Of a stretch of DNA of 64,000 nt, positions 34,329 through 43,301 are shown piece after piece. The DNA is from Streptomyces sp. NBC_00162. Lineage in GTDB: Bacteria; Actinomycetota; Actinomycetes; Streptomycetales; Streptomycetaceae. Under the pieces are notes generated by a model, which was given only the letters and a program-made list of their open reading frames with translations, searched no databases and was not told where the DNA came from. The translations under genes were made by a program, and so were the position numbers. Location of the stretch: positions 1 to 64,000 of the forward strand of contig NZ_CP102510.1 of assembly GCF_024611995.1 (NCBI RefSeq), given 5' to 3'. Each line of letters starts with the position of its first letter. Positions within the stretch are counted from its first letter, which is position 1.

Positions 34329-34486
34329 TCGCGGAAGGCGGACGCTATAGTCGAGGGGGTAACTTGGTCGGCATATAGGCTGACCAGGGGTGATATCGTA
34401 CGGTGGCGCGATGATCACGCCATGTGAGCACGGGGAAAGTGCGAACCTCGCGGTTTGTTCTTGGCCCGAGTGGCAGCGGAGGGTGT

Positions 34487-35179
34487 ATGGCGCGGCAAGA
34501 GCGAGCCATTCGTACACGGCAGAAGATCCTGGTCGCGGCTGCGGAGCTGTTCGACGAGGTCGGATACGAGTCCGCGACGATCTCCGAAGTGCTCAAGAAA
34601 TCCGGGGTGACCAAGGGAGCCCTCTACTTCCACTTCACCTCGAAGGAAGAGCTCGCCCAGGCGGTGCTGGCCGGGCAGGTGGGAGCCCTGCCACCGGTAC
34701 CGGAGACGGAACTGCTCCTGCAGCAGAACCTGGACGAGGCCCTGGTCCTCGCCTACCTGCTGCACAGGGGCGACCCGCTGGTACGGGGGAGCGTGCGGCT
34801 CACCGTGGACCAGGGCACCCCGATCGACGGTCTGGACCGCCGCATCCCCATGCAGGGCTGGAACGACCACAACACGGCGCTGCTCACCCGTGCCAAGGAG
34901 CGCGGGGAACTCCTGCCACACGTCGACATCGAGGCCACCGCCAAACTGTTCACCGGCAGCTTCACCGGCGTCCAGGTGCTCTCGAAGATCATGACCGGGC
35001 ACGCGGACATGGTGGAGCGGGTGACCGACCTGATGCGTACGCTGCTGACCGCGATCGCCACGCCCGGGGTGCTGGTGCGCCTGGACTTCGCCGCGGACCG
35101 CGCGGAGCGCGTGTACGAGGCGGCCGTCAGGCTGCGCGACGCGAAGGCCGAGGCCGAGGCGGCGGACGAGGCGGCATAG
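34487..35179 (+). CDS. Butyrolactone/butenolide receptor-type TetR (AvaR1-like)
   Basis: A 230-residue repressor. N-terminal: [20 protein letters not shown], then [20 protein letters not shown]. The ligand domain has [14 protein letters not shown]. It closely follows the ArpA/ScbR/AvaR pattern and is divergent from aco with ARE-like sites between, the arrangement in which AvaR1 represses aco until avenolide binds. ATG 34487 has gcggaggg upstream. The P450 gene follows 101 bases later on the same strand. Confidence 0.87.
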   Translation: MARQERAIRTRQKILVAAAELFDEVGYESATISEVLKKSGVTKGALYFHFTSKEELAQAVLAGQVGALPPVPETELLLQQNLDEALVLAYLLHRGDPLVRGSVRLTVDQGTPIDGLDRRIPMQGWNDHNTALLTRAKERGELLPHVDIEATAKLFTGSFTGVQVLSKIMTGHADMVERVTDLMRTLLTAIATPGVLVRLDFAADRAERVYEAAVRLRDAKAEAEAADEAA

Positions 35180-35280
35180 CGCCGTCGAATGAGCGGGGGA
35201 GGGGGGCATGTTGTTCTCCTCGGTGTGCGTGGGTGTGTCAGAGCACGACAACGCAAAAACAAACCGAACGGAGTGCACAG

Positions 35281-36510
35281 ATGGACATGGCTGCTTGCCC
35301 GTACGCGCTGGACGTGACGGGGCGGGACATCGCGGGTGAGGTCGCGATGCTCCGGGAGCAGGCACCGGCGGTCGAGGTGGAGCTTCCGGGCGGGGTCCGC
35401 GCCTGGGCCGTGGTGGGCCAGCAGTACGTCGAGCGCCTGCTGCTCGACCCGCGGGTGTCCAAGGACGCCAGACGGCACTGGCCGGAGTTCGTCGACGGGC
35501 GGATAACGCCCGAGTGGCCGCTCTATCCCTGGGTGGCCAACGAGAACATGCTGTTCGCCTACGGCGAGGAACACAGTCGGCTGCGCCGCCTCGTCGCGGG
35601 GGCGTTCACGGCACGGCGGTCCGCGGCCCTGCGGCCCAGGGTCGAGGAGCTGACCGCCGAGCTGCTCGACGCACTGGACTCCGTGCCGGCCGGCGAGCCC
35701 ATCGAGCTGCGTTCCGCGTTCGCGGAACTGCTGCCCCTGCAGGTGATATGCGAGCTGTTCGGAGTCGAGCGGGGCGCCGGGCGGGACGCGCTGTCGGCCG
35801 CGCTGCGCACCGTGTTCAGCACGACGGTCCCGGCGGACGAGATGGAAGCCGCGCGCATGACGGCCTTCGGGCTGCTGGCCGAGCACGTGGCGGCCAAGCG
35901 GGCCGAGCCGGGTGACGACCTGACGTCCTCGCTGATCGAGGCGCGGGACAACGGTGATGCGCTCACCGAGTCCGAACTTCTCGGCTCCCTCTTCCTGTTG
36001 ATCGCGGCGGGCCAGGACACCACGTCCACGCTGATCACCAACGCCCTGGGCGCGCTGCTGTCCCGGCCCGAGCAGCTGGAGCACATTCGGGAGGGCCGGG
36101 CCGGCTGGGAGGACGTGGTCGCCGAGACGATCCGGGTCCACAGCCCCGCGAGCTACTCGCCCATGCGCTTCGCGGTGGAGGACATCGACCTGGACGGGGT
36201 CAAGATCCGGCAGGGCGACGCCATCCTCGTCTCCTTCGCGGCCAGCGGCAGAGACCCGGAGCGGTACGGGGCGGACGCCGCGGAGTTCGACCTGCTGCGC
36301 ACCGGGCGCGACACCCTCGGATTCGGCCACGGCGTGCACCGCTGCCTGGGCGCCCCGCTGGCGGTGGTGGAGGCCACCGCCGCCCTTGCCGCGCTCTTCG
36401 AGCGCTACCCGGACATGGCCCTCGGCTGCCCGGAGCAGGACCTGGAGCCAATGCCCACCTTCCTGCTGAACGGCTACGCGGCCCTTCCGGTGGTGCTGCG
36501 CGAGGCCTGA
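35281..36510 (+). CDS. Cytochrome P450 (Cyp17-like by context)
   Basis: A 409-residue soluble bacterial P450. Seen: the I-helix AAGQDTTST, ExxR in the K-helix (ETIR), and the haem-binding [14 protein letters not shown] with the Cys ligand. In the avenolide locus the P450 (Cyp17) hydroxylates the C10 of the hormone backbone; position and order suggest the same here. A tailoring role in the nearby cluster is the alternative. ATG 35281. A half-ARE-like caaaaacaaaccg lies upstream at about 35252-35264. A strong hairpin terminator follows. Confidence 0.87.
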   Translation: MDMAACPYALDVTGRDIAGEVAMLREQAPAVEVELPGGVRAWAVVGQQYVERLLLDPRVSKDARRHWPEFVDGRITPEWPLYPWVANENMLFAYGEEHSRLRRLVAGAFTARRSAALRPRVEELTAELLDALDSVPAGEPIELRSAFAELLPLQVICELFGVERGAGRDALSAALRTVFSTTVPADEMEAARMTAFGLLAEHVAAKRAEPGDDLTSSLIEARDNGDALTESELLGSLFLLIAAGQDTTSTLITNALGALLSRPEQLEHIREGRAGWEDVVAETIRVHSPASYSPMRFAVEDIDLDGVKIRQGDAILVSFAASGRDPERYGADAAEFDLLRTGRDTLGFGHGVHRCLGAPLAVVEATAALAALFERYPDMALGCPEQDLEPMPTFLLNGYAALPVVLREA

Positions 36511-36545
36511 GCGGGCGCCGGGCACGGCGTACGGGACAGATCCAC

Positions 36546-36576
36546 AGGCTCCGCGGCGAACTCCGCCGCGGAGCCT
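36546..36576. terminator. P450 terminator hairpin
   Basis: aggctccgcggcg (36546-36558) and its complement cgccgcggagcct (36564-36576) form a perfect 13-bp stem with a 5-nt loop, followed by tttcgtt, 36 bases after the P450 stop. Confidence 0.8.
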
Positions 36577-36661
36577 TTCGTTGTTTCCGGACGGTGGGTG
36601 GGGAACCTTCGCCTCCCCCTTCTCCCCGTGGATTCGGCGGGCCCTCTTCGCCCACGTACAG

Positions 36662-36919
36662 AAACCGCATCAGCGGTTTGGTACAGGGGTTTCTTGGGCG
36701 TGTCTGACGCCGTGGAAGCGCTTCATCGCCCGCTTGCGCTGCCGGGTCGGCTGGACGGGTTCCCTGCCCGGTTGTTGACGTTGCCGTCCTGGTCCACAGC
36801 CCTTCACCCGGAGATCGCCCAAAGCCCACCCGAATTGCGACCCGCCCTGCCCGGGTCCTCACGCGTGGCTGAACTGTGTGTTCGACCCTGCCGGGCTATT
36901 AAAACCGCACAAGCGGTTT
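36662..36919. promoter_or_regulatory. Two AAACCGC-N4-GCGGTTT palindromes
   Basis: AAACCGCATCAGCGGTTT (36662-36679) and AAACCGCACAAGCGGTTT (36902-36919) share a perfect 7-4-7 palindrome and are 240 bp apart in the 582-base gap before the receptor gene at 37093. They resemble AREs and probably bind the receptor proteins. No gene is seen in the gap. Confidence 0.65.
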
Positions 36920-37092
36920 GTTAGACTCTCGGGTAGTGGGGCTCGCTGCATCGTGGGGAGCGGCCTGGTGTGACTGTGAGCGGTGGTGCCGGGGGCGCCA
37001 GCGAGTCCAGCTCCCTGGCTGACTCCGTGGCAGCCCCCTCGCCGCCTGCCCTTCCGCAGGCGTGGCAACCCCTCGCAGTGACGGAGTAGTTG

Positions 37093-37713
37093 ATGGTCAA
37101 ACAGGAACGCGCGGTGCGTACGCGTGACACCCTGATCCGGTCCGCGGCCGAGATCTTCGACCGGGAGGGGTTCGCGGTGGCGTCACTCACCGCGATCAGT
37201 ACGCTGGCCGGGGTGAGCAACGGCGCGCTGCATCACCACTTCACCAGCAAGGCCGCGCTGACCGACGCCGTCGAGGAAGCGGCGCTGGCCCGGCTGCTGG
37301 CCGTCACCGAGCCCGTGCTCCCCGTCGGGGCAGGCCGTGTCCAGCTCCTGGTCGACGTGACCCACCGGCTGGCGGCGGCGCTGCGCGGGGATGTGGTGCT
37401 ACGGGCCGGGTTCGAGCTGAGCGGTGAGATGTCCCGCCCGCCGCATGTCGACCTGCGCGAGTGGTGGCGGCGTTGGGTCGAGGAGACGCTCAAGCAGGCC
37501 GACGCCGAGAGTGAGTTGCGTCCGGATGTCACCGCTTCGGACGTGGTGAGTGCTGTCGTGGCCGCCACCGTTGGCTTCGAGGTGCTGGGGGTGCGGGAGG
37601 CGGAGTGGCTCTCGGCTTCCACCGTCACCCGGTTCTGGCGTCTGCTGCTGCCGACAGTCGTGCCGGCGGCTCTTCTCGAGGACCTGCATGCCGCGGGGAC
37701 CTGCCCGCTGTAG
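37093..37713 (+). CDS. Butyrolactone receptor-type TetR (AvaR2/3-like)
   Basis: A 206-residue TetR. N-terminal: VRTRDTLIRSAAEIFDREGF, then ISTLAGVSNGALHHHFTSKA. The C-terminal domain includes VVLRAGFELSGEM and FWRLLLPTVVP as in ScbR/ArpA homologues. It may be a pseudo-receptor or second receptor, like AvaR2/AvaR3 next to AvaR1. ATG 37093 lacks a strong ribosome-binding site (gcagtgacggag). ARE-like palindromes lie upstream; a strong hairpin (37722-37758) follows. Confidence 0.83.
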   Translation: MVKQERAVRTRDTLIRSAAEIFDREGFAVASLTAISTLAGVSNGALHHHFTSKAALTDAVEEAALARLLAVTEPVLPVGAGRVQLLVDVTHRLAAALRGDVVLRAGFELSGEMSRPPHVDLREWWRRWVEETLKQADAESELRPDVTASDVVSAVVAATVGFEVLGVREAEWLSASTVTRFWRLLLPTVVPAALLEDLHAAGTCPL

Positions 37714-37721
37714 GGCCCCTG

Positions 37722-37758
37722 AGCCCCGGTCTCGTGCGCGCGCACGAACACCGGGGCT
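37722..37758. terminator. Receptor gene terminator hairpin
   Basis: agccccggt (37722-37730) pairs with accggggct (37750-37758), with an inner cgtgcg/cgcacg stem, immediately after the receptor gene stop at 37713. Confidence 0.75.
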
Positions 37759-37774
37759 TCTCGATGTTCAAGAC

Positions 37775-37975
37775 CCACCGGTTTGTTTGACCTCCCTCTC
37801 GGGTCGTTGCAGAGGCCTCTCGGCTCGTTCTAGAGGGGAGATGGAGTGGCTCGTGAGACGGACCCGCTGCGGCCTGGGCTTTGTTTGTGCAGGTCAAGGC
37901 GCTATGGGAGGGGTTGTGAGGTGAACTGAGAGATAAAAACAGCACGGTCGGTTTCGTATTGACAAACCGCCAGTC
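37775..37975. promoter_or_regulatory. ARE-like sites upstream of SARP 1
   Basis: An accggtttgttt half-site at about 37778-37789 and a spaced pair cggtttcg...acaaaccg at about 37949-37970 lie upstream of the SARP gene at 38022. They are candidate receptor sites that would place the SARP under butenolide control. The rest of the 308-base gap shows no gene. Confidence 0.5.
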
Positions 37976-38021
37976 CTGTTTTTTACTGAGTCAGGCTTAT
38001 CCACGGACAGGGGAGTACGAC

Positions 38022-38861
38022 GTGGACATCGAAGTACTGGGCACACTGGCGGTGCGGGAACAAGGAGTCTCCGTAACGCCGACCGCCCCCAAGCCGCGAC
38101 AGGTGCTGGCACTGCTGGCCCTGCACGCAGACCAGGTCGTCCCGGTGTCGGCCCTCATCGAGGAGTTGTGGGCGGGGACGCCGCCGCGCAGCGCCCGCAC
38201 CACGCTGCAGACCTACGTACTGCAGCTGCGGACCCTCATCGCGACGGCCCTGGAGCAGGGCGAGGGGGGTGAGGGCGGGGAAGGCCGGCGTACGGCCAAG
38301 GACGTGCTCGTCACGCTGCCCGGCGGCTACCTGCTCAACAGTGGCGGCGGCACCAGCGACGTCCGCGAGTTCGACCGGCTCGCCGGCATGGGCTACCGGG
38401 CCATGGACGCGGGCGACTTCCCGGGCGCGGCCCGGTTGCTGCGCGAGGCGCTGTCGCTGTGGTCGGGGCCGGCCTTCGCCGACGTACAGGGCGGCATCCA
38501 GCTCGACATGGAGACCCGTCGGCTGGAGGAGACCCGGCTGTGCGCCCTCGATCAGCGCATCGAGGCCGATCTGCGGATCGGACGGCACCGGGAGCTGCTC
38601 GCCGAACTGACCGTTCTGGCCAGCCGTTACCGCACCCACGAGAACCTGCACGGCCAGTTCATGCTGGCCCTGCACCGGTCCGGCCGCCGGGGCGAGGCGC
38701 TCGACGTCTACCAGCGGCTGCGCGGAGTCCTCGTGCGCGAGCTCGGGCTGGAGCCGTCGGCCGCCCTGCGCAGGCTGCAGCGCTCGATCCTCATGGCGGG
38801 CCCCGAAAGCCCCGCGGGGGTGGCGGAGACCGGCAACGAGCGACTCGTACGCGTGGGCTGA
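38022..38861 (+). CDS. SARP-family transcriptional activator 1
   Basis: A 279-residue SARP. Seen: the OmpR-type winged helix at the N-terminus (DIEVLGTLAVREQGVSVTPT, KPRQVLALLALHADQVVPVS, LIEELWAGTPPRSARTTLQT) and the BTAD domain (AARLLREALSLWSGPAFADV, ALDVYQRLRGVLVRELGLEP). It should activate cluster genes by binding heptamer direct repeats. Start GTG 38022 follows gggga. The third receptor gene follows 94 bases downstream, so SARP and receptor may be co-regulated. Confidence 0.9.
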   Translation: MDIEVLGTLAVREQGVSVTPTAPKPRQVLALLALHADQVVPVSALIEELWAGTPPRSARTTLQTYVLQLRTLIATALEQGEGGEGGEGRRTAKDVLVTLPGGYLLNSGGGTSDVREFDRLAGMGYRAMDAGDFPGAARLLREALSLWSGPAFADVQGGIQLDMETRRLEETRLCALDQRIEADLRIGRHRELLAELTVLASRYRTHENLHGQFMLALHRSGRRGEALDVYQRLRGVLVRELGLEPSAALRRLQRSILMAGPESPAGVAETGNERLVRVG

Positions 38862-38955
38862 GATGCCCGCACACCACATCCGGCACGCCGCGGACGGCCC
38901 GGAGGTGCGGCCGCGCGACCGGACAGCCACAGGTCGGGGCCGAGGAGGAACCGCG

Positions 38956-39636
38956 GTGCAGGAGAGGTCGGAGCGGACCCGCAGGAAGCTGGTGCACGCG
39001 GGGGCCGAGATGTTCCACCGCAACGGTTACGCGAACGCGACACTCGGAGGGATCGCCGCGTTCGCCGGAGTGACCAAGGGGGCGCTGTACTTCCACTTCG
39101 CCTCCAAGGACGAACTGGCGGAGGCGGTCCAGCTGCGCGGTCGCGCACTGCTGGACGAGTCGGTACGGGAACGGCTCGAAGCCGGGCTCTCTCCGCTGCA
39201 GACGCTGGTCGACACCACGCACTGGATGGCCCGCACCCTGCGGGAGGAGTCGGCGATCCCGGCGAGCTTCCGCCTCACCAAGGAGTGCGCGGGCCTTCCC
39301 GAGGCCGTCGCCGACTTCCACCAGATCTGGCTCGCGGCGGTCTGCGGGCTGCTGCGTCAGGCCCGCGACGCGGGCGAACTGCGCGCCGAGGGCCGCTGGG
39401 AGAGCGTCGAATCGCTGGTCGCCGCCGCGGCCTGCGGGATCGAGGCGATGGCCGGCACCGCGATGCCCTACGCCGAGCTGCAGCGCCGGGTCTCCGGACT
39501 GTGGTCGCTGCTGCTGCCGATCCTGGTGCCCGAGGGCGCGGTGGGGGAATGGCGCACCGAAGTGCCGGCGCCCGATCTCCCGGCCCGCCCCGTGGGCGGC
39601 GCGCCGGGCCACCGATACCGGACCGTGTGCCACTGA
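38956..39636 (+). CDS. Butyrolactone receptor-type TetR (AvaR3-like)
   Basis: A 226-residue TetR: RTRRKLVHAGAEMFHRNGYA, then [20 protein letters not shown], an ArpA/ScbR-type HTH. Start GTG 38956 follows gaggaggaa. The 3' end lies 19 bases before the ACP gene at 39656, which shares its transcription direction, so receptor and ACP may be one unit. Third receptor of the block. Confidence 0.82.
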   Translation: MQERSERTRRKLVHAGAEMFHRNGYANATLGGIAAFAGVTKGALYFHFASKDELAEAVQLRGRALLDESVRERLEAGLSPLQTLVDTTHWMARTLREESAIPASFRLTKECAGLPEAVADFHQIWLAAVCGLLRQARDAGELRAEGRWESVESLVAAAACGIEAMAGTAMPYAELQRRVSGLWSLLLPILVPEGAVGEWRTEVPAPDLPARPVGGAPGHRYRTVCH

Positions 39637-39655
39637 AGGCTTGGAGGAGCAATCG

Positions 39656-40453
39656 ATGACGAACGACCATCCTGCTGACGTGCTGAACGACCTCGTCGGG
39701 GTGCTCGGCGACGTCCTGCGGATCAAAGCGGAGAAGATCGATCCCGAGCAGACCTTCCGGACGCTGGGGCTCGACTCCCTGCTGGTCGTGGAGTTCGTGG
39801 CCGTCGTCAACAGCCGGTACGGACTGCGGGTGCGGGCGACCGACCTGTACGACTACCCGACTCCGGCGTCCTTCGCCCGGGAGGTCAAGCGGGCGATGAA
39901 AAGCGGGGAGGCCCGGCCGGCCGCCACCGTGCTCGCCGGTCCCGGCGCCGACACCGTTCCCGGCGCCGACACCGCTCCCGCAGCCCCCGTCCCCTCCGTC
40001 GCTTCTCCCGCTTCCGCCGTGGATCGGGTCCCCGCACCGGAACCCGCACGGGAACCCGCCGGGGCGCCCGCGGCGCAGCAGATCGCGGAGGTGCTGCGCG
40101 AGCAGCTCGCGGCGATCCTGTGCTGCGACGCCTGGGACATCGACACCACCGCCCCGTTCAACGTGCTGGGCGTCGACTCCATCGTGGGCGCGGAGTTCAT
40201 CGCCGTCGTCAACCGCACCTTCGGCATGAAGGAGCGGTCCGTCCTGCTCTACGAACACCCCAACATCGCAGCCATGGCTGCCTACATCGCCGTGCGCACC
40301 GGAGCCTTCGGGCACGAGGCCGCCCCCGTCCGGGCGCCCGAGCTCGCCTCCCGTCCGGCGGCCCGGGACGACCTCGACGTCCTGCTGGACGCGGTCCGCG
40401 AAGACCGGCTCAGCGTGGACGAGGCGCTCGTGCTGCTCGCCCGCCGCGGCTGA
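39656..40453 (+). CDS. Tandem acyl carrier protein (two ACPs)
   Basis: A 265-residue protein with two ACP domains. First ACP: FRTLGLDSLLVVEFVAVVNS, phosphopantetheine Ser in GLDSLL. Second: FNVLGVDSIVGAEFIAVVNR, Ser in GVDSIV. They are joined by an Ala/Pro/Val-rich linker (residues ~85-140). The C-terminus ends in DRLSVDEALVLLARRG, a short helical segment like docking elements. It should carry acyl intermediates for the pathway, with the downstream dead KS. ATG 39656 follows ggaggagc. Confidence 0.85.
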   Translation: MTNDHPADVLNDLVGVLGDVLRIKAEKIDPEQTFRTLGLDSLLVVEFVAVVNSRYGLRVRATDLYDYPTPASFAREVKRAMKSGEARPAATVLAGPGADTVPGADTAPAAPVPSVASPASAVDRVPAPEPAREPAGAPAAQQIAEVLREQLAAILCCDAWDIDTTAPFNVLGVDSIVGAEFIAVVNRTFGMKERSVLLYEHPNIAAMAAYIAVRTGAFGHEAAPVRAPELASRPAARDDLDVLLDAVREDRLSVDEALVLLARRG

Positions 40454-40486
40454 AGCCGTCTCTCACTCCAGAAGGAGCGCGTCCAG

Positions 40487-42307
40487 ATGGACGAGAAGGA
40501 AGTCCTGACCCGGTTCAAGAACGGTCATCTGGACCGGGCACAGGCGGCCGCGCTGCTGACGGGCACCGGCGCCGGTGCCCGTACCGCCACGGGTACGGCT
40601 GCCCGTAGCGGCGGCACGGTTCCGGTGCCCGTGGCGTTTCCGCGGCCGGACACCGCGCGGGAGCGGGCCGCGGAAGTGCCGTCTCCCACCGAGCGGATCG
40701 CCGTGGTCGGGATGGCCGGACGCTACCCGGGTGCGCCCGACCTCGCCTCGTTCTGGCGCCAGGCGCGCGAGGGGCGCGGCAGCGCCGGAGCGCCGCCGTC
40801 CGGGCGGCCCGGCGACGAGCGGGGCCACTACCTGGAGCGCGTCCAGGACTTCGACGCCGGGTTCTTCGGGATCGACGTGTCCGAGGCGGCCCTGATCGAC
40901 CCTCAGGAACGGCTGTTCCTGGAGACGGCGTGGGAAGCGCTCGAGGACGCCGGATGCACCGGCGGCCGCCTGGACGCCCTCACCGCCGCGGACGGGACTC
41001 CGCGCAGCGTCGGGGTGTTCACCTGCGCCGGGACCGGGGACTACGCGCTGCTCGCGGCCCGGACCTGGACGCGCGAGCGGCCCGTACGGCTGCCCCGCGG
41101 CGGCCACTGGAGCCTGCCCAACCGGTTCTCGGCCCTGGCCGGCCTCACCGGCCCCAGCCAGTCGGTCGACACCGCGGAGTCCTCCGTGCTCGTCGCCCTC
41201 CACCTGGCGGCGGCCGCCCTGCGCGCCGGGGAATGCGCCGCCGCGCTCGTGGGCGGAGTCCAGCTGCTGCTGCACCCCTCCAGCCGCCGTCCCGGCGCGG
41301 GCGAGGGCGTCGGCGCGCTGCTGCTCAAGCCCCTGGCGCGGGCCCTGGCCGACGGGGACACCGTCCACTGCGTGATCCGCGGCAGCGCCGTCGGCCACAC
41401 CGCACCGGGCCTCCCGTCCGCCGGACCCGGCCGCGGGTCCCGCGCCGCCGGCGCTGACGAGGAGGCTCCCGGACAGCGGGTGCTGCGCGCCGCGCTGCGG
41501 GCGGCCGCGGTGGACGCCTCCACCGTCGCCGTCCGCGAGGACACCGATTCCGTACGGGCGTTCGTGGGCGAGGCCGGGGCCGTGACCGCGGCGGCCGCGC
41601 TCACCCGGGCCGTGCTCCAGCTGAGCCACCGGGTCCTGGTGCCCGGTCCGGGCAGGGCCGAGGCGCAGGCCTGGGAGGGCGGGGAGCCGGCGCCCCGCCG
41701 GGCGTCGGTCGGGGCGCACGGAGCCGGTGGCTGCGCCGCGCACGTGATCCTCGAGGAGTACCTCCCCGCCGCCGGGTCCGGCGAGGCCGCCGGACCCACG
41801 GGGACCGGGCTCACGGGGGCCGACGGAGCCGCCGAGCTGTTCGTGCTGTCCGCGCCCACCCCCGCCCATCTCGTCGCCACCGCACGCCGGTTCGCCGCGC
41901 TGCTGCGCGGAGCCGGGCCGGTACCGGCGCTGGGGGTGCTCGCCCGCGCCCTGCGCACCGGGCGCGCCGCCATGGACTGCCGGTTCGCGGCCGTCGTCGC
42001 CGGCGCCGCCGAACTCGCGGAGGTCCTGGAGCGGTTCGCCGCGGACGGCGGCCCGTGCGCCGACCTGCGGGACGGCGGCGCGGACCCGCTGGGCATGGGC
42101 GTCGTGCCCGAGACGGCCGACTACCTCGCCGCGCTGTGGCGGGCCGGGCACCTGCACCAGGTCAGGAGCCTGTGGCTGTCCGGACTGGACGTCGACTGGG
42201 CGGCCCTGGAGCGGGCTCACGGGGCGGGCGCCGTGGCCGTGCCGCTGCCCGCGTCCGCGTTCCTGCGCTCCCCGTTGTGGCTGGGCGGCGAGGAGGAGCG
42301 GGCATGA
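40487..42307 (+). CDS. Catalytically dead modular-type ketosynthase (KS0)
   Basis: A 606-residue protein with a KS N-half (RIAVVGMAGRYPGAPDLASFW, DPQERLFLETAWEALEDAG) but a degenerate active site: GPSQSVDTAESS has Glu231 where the catalytic Cys is expected, and both catalytic His regions are lost (VREDTDS; AFVGEAGAVTAA). The C-terminus keeps a KS-AT-linker-like segment (LSGLDVDWAALERAH, LPASAFLRSPLWL). The N-terminus EKEVLTRFKNGHLDRAQAAA looks like a docking helix pair. It probably acts as a docking or gatekeeping partner, not a condensing enzyme. Stop overlaps the PPTase start by four bases. Confidence 0.85.
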   Translation: MDEKEVLTRFKNGHLDRAQAAALLTGTGAGARTATGTAARSGGTVPVPVAFPRPDTARERAAEVPSPTERIAVVGMAGRYPGAPDLASFWRQAREGRGSAGAPPSGRPGDERGHYLERVQDFDAGFFGIDVSEAALIDPQERLFLETAWEALEDAGCTGGRLDALTAADGTPRSVGVFTCAGTGDYALLAARTWTRERPVRLPRGGHWSLPNRFSALAGLTGPSQSVDTAESSVLVALHLAAAALRAGECAAALVGGVQLLLHPSSRRPGAGEGVGALLLKPLARALADGDTVHCVIRGSAVGHTAPGLPSAGPGRGSRAAGADEEAPGQRVLRAALRAAAVDASTVAVREDTDSVRAFVGEAGAVTAAAALTRAVLQLSHRVLVPGPGRAEAQAWEGGEPAPRRASVGAHGAGGCAAHVILEEYLPAAGSGEAAGPTGTGLTGADGAAELFVLSAPTPAHLVATARRFAALLRGAGPVPALGVLARALRTGRAAMDCRFAAVVAGAAELAEVLERFAADGGPCADLRDGGADPLGMGVVPETADYLAALWRAGHLHQVRSLWLSGLDVDWAALERAHGAGAVAVPLPASAFLRSPLWLGGEEERA

Positions 42308-43170
42308 CCCTGCTGCCTTCCGGGGCCTCCGGGCCTTCCGGCTCCTCCGGTCTTTCCGGGTCCTCCTGGTCCTCTGGGCCGGACGAGAACGGGCCCGTCC
42401 CGATCAACCTGTGGTTCTGTCCCAACGAGGACCTCGCCCCCGGGATCGCCGCCACCCTGGCCTCGTACTGGCTGGACGAGCACGAGCAGGAGGTCGCCGG
42501 GCGCTTCCTCTTCGAACGCGACCGCCGCCAGTACCTCGTCGCCCACGCCCTGGTGCGCCGGGTGCTGGCCCTGGAGACCGGCATCCCCGAGGCCGAGGCG
42601 ATCATCTGGCGCTCCTCGCGCGGGCGGCCGTTCCTCCAGATGCCCACTGGAGGACTGCCGCGCGGCGCCGACACCCTGGACTTCAACCTCTCGCACGCCC
42701 ACGCGTACAACCTGCTGGGGGTGTCCCGCGAGCACCGCATCGGCGTGGACGTCGAGCGGCTGGACCGGGGCGAACGCGGGCTGGAGAACATCATCGCGAC
42801 GTTCTCCCCCCAGGAGCAGGACTGGATCGCCCGCGCCGCCCCCGGGCGGCCGCGCGACCGGCGCGCCCTGCGCCTGTGGACGCTGAAGGAGGCGTACTCC
42901 AAGGCCCGCGGCCTGGGACTCGCCCTGCCCTTCGACTCCTTCGCCTTCACCCTGGCCGAGGACCAGGGCGTGCTCTCCTTCCGGCCGCCCGCCGACGACT
43001 CGGCGCGGCGCTGGCGGTTCCTCGAGGTCGAGCCGGTGCCGGAGGTGCTGGCGGCGGTGGCGGTCGAGGTCGATGTCGCCCACCTGCCGGCGGTCCACCT
43101 GCACCACGGATTTCCGTGGGGGCGCGCCGCACCGCGCCGCCTGGTGCTGCCGGAACTCGCCGGAGTGTGA
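42304..43170 (+). CDS. Sfp-type phosphopantetheinyl transferase 1
   Basis: A 288-residue PPTase. Seen: FNLSHAHAYNLLGVSREHRI, GVDVERLDRG (metal-binding DVE) and LRLWTLKEAYSKARGLGL (WTLKEA). It activates ACP/PCP domains by adding phosphopantetheine, here most likely the tandem ACP two genes upstream. ATG 42304 overlaps the KS0 stop (ATGA). The first ~30 residues are Ser/Gly-rich (SGSSGLSGSSWSSG) and may be dispensable. A second PPTase is at 58672. Confidence 0.87.
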   Translation: MTLLPSGASGPSGSSGLSGSSWSSGPDENGPVPINLWFCPNEDLAPGIAATLASYWLDEHEQEVAGRFLFERDRRQYLVAHALVRRVLALETGIPEAEAIIWRSSRGRPFLQMPTGGLPRGADTLDFNLSHAHAYNLLGVSREHRIGVDVERLDRGERGLENIIATFSPQEQDWIARAAPGRPRDRRALRLWTLKEAYSKARGLGLALPFDSFAFTLAEDQGVLSFRPPADDSARRWRFLEVEPVPEVLAAVAVEVDVAHLPAVHLHHGFPWGRAAPRRLVLPELAGV

Positions 43171-43301
43171 ACCGGGTGCGTGAAATCGGCCGTCGCATTG
43201 CCGAAAAGACTCCGGGCGGGCGTATATCCGCCGCCGCTGGAATGGCACTGGAGAATATCTCGAGCGAAATTCCGGGCAATGTGGCTTCCTCTCCCATTCG
43301 G

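Noticed and set aside
32325-39636. AfsA-type butyrolactone synthase
   Set aside because: Not present in this block; the signal synthesis genes seen are aco and P450 only.
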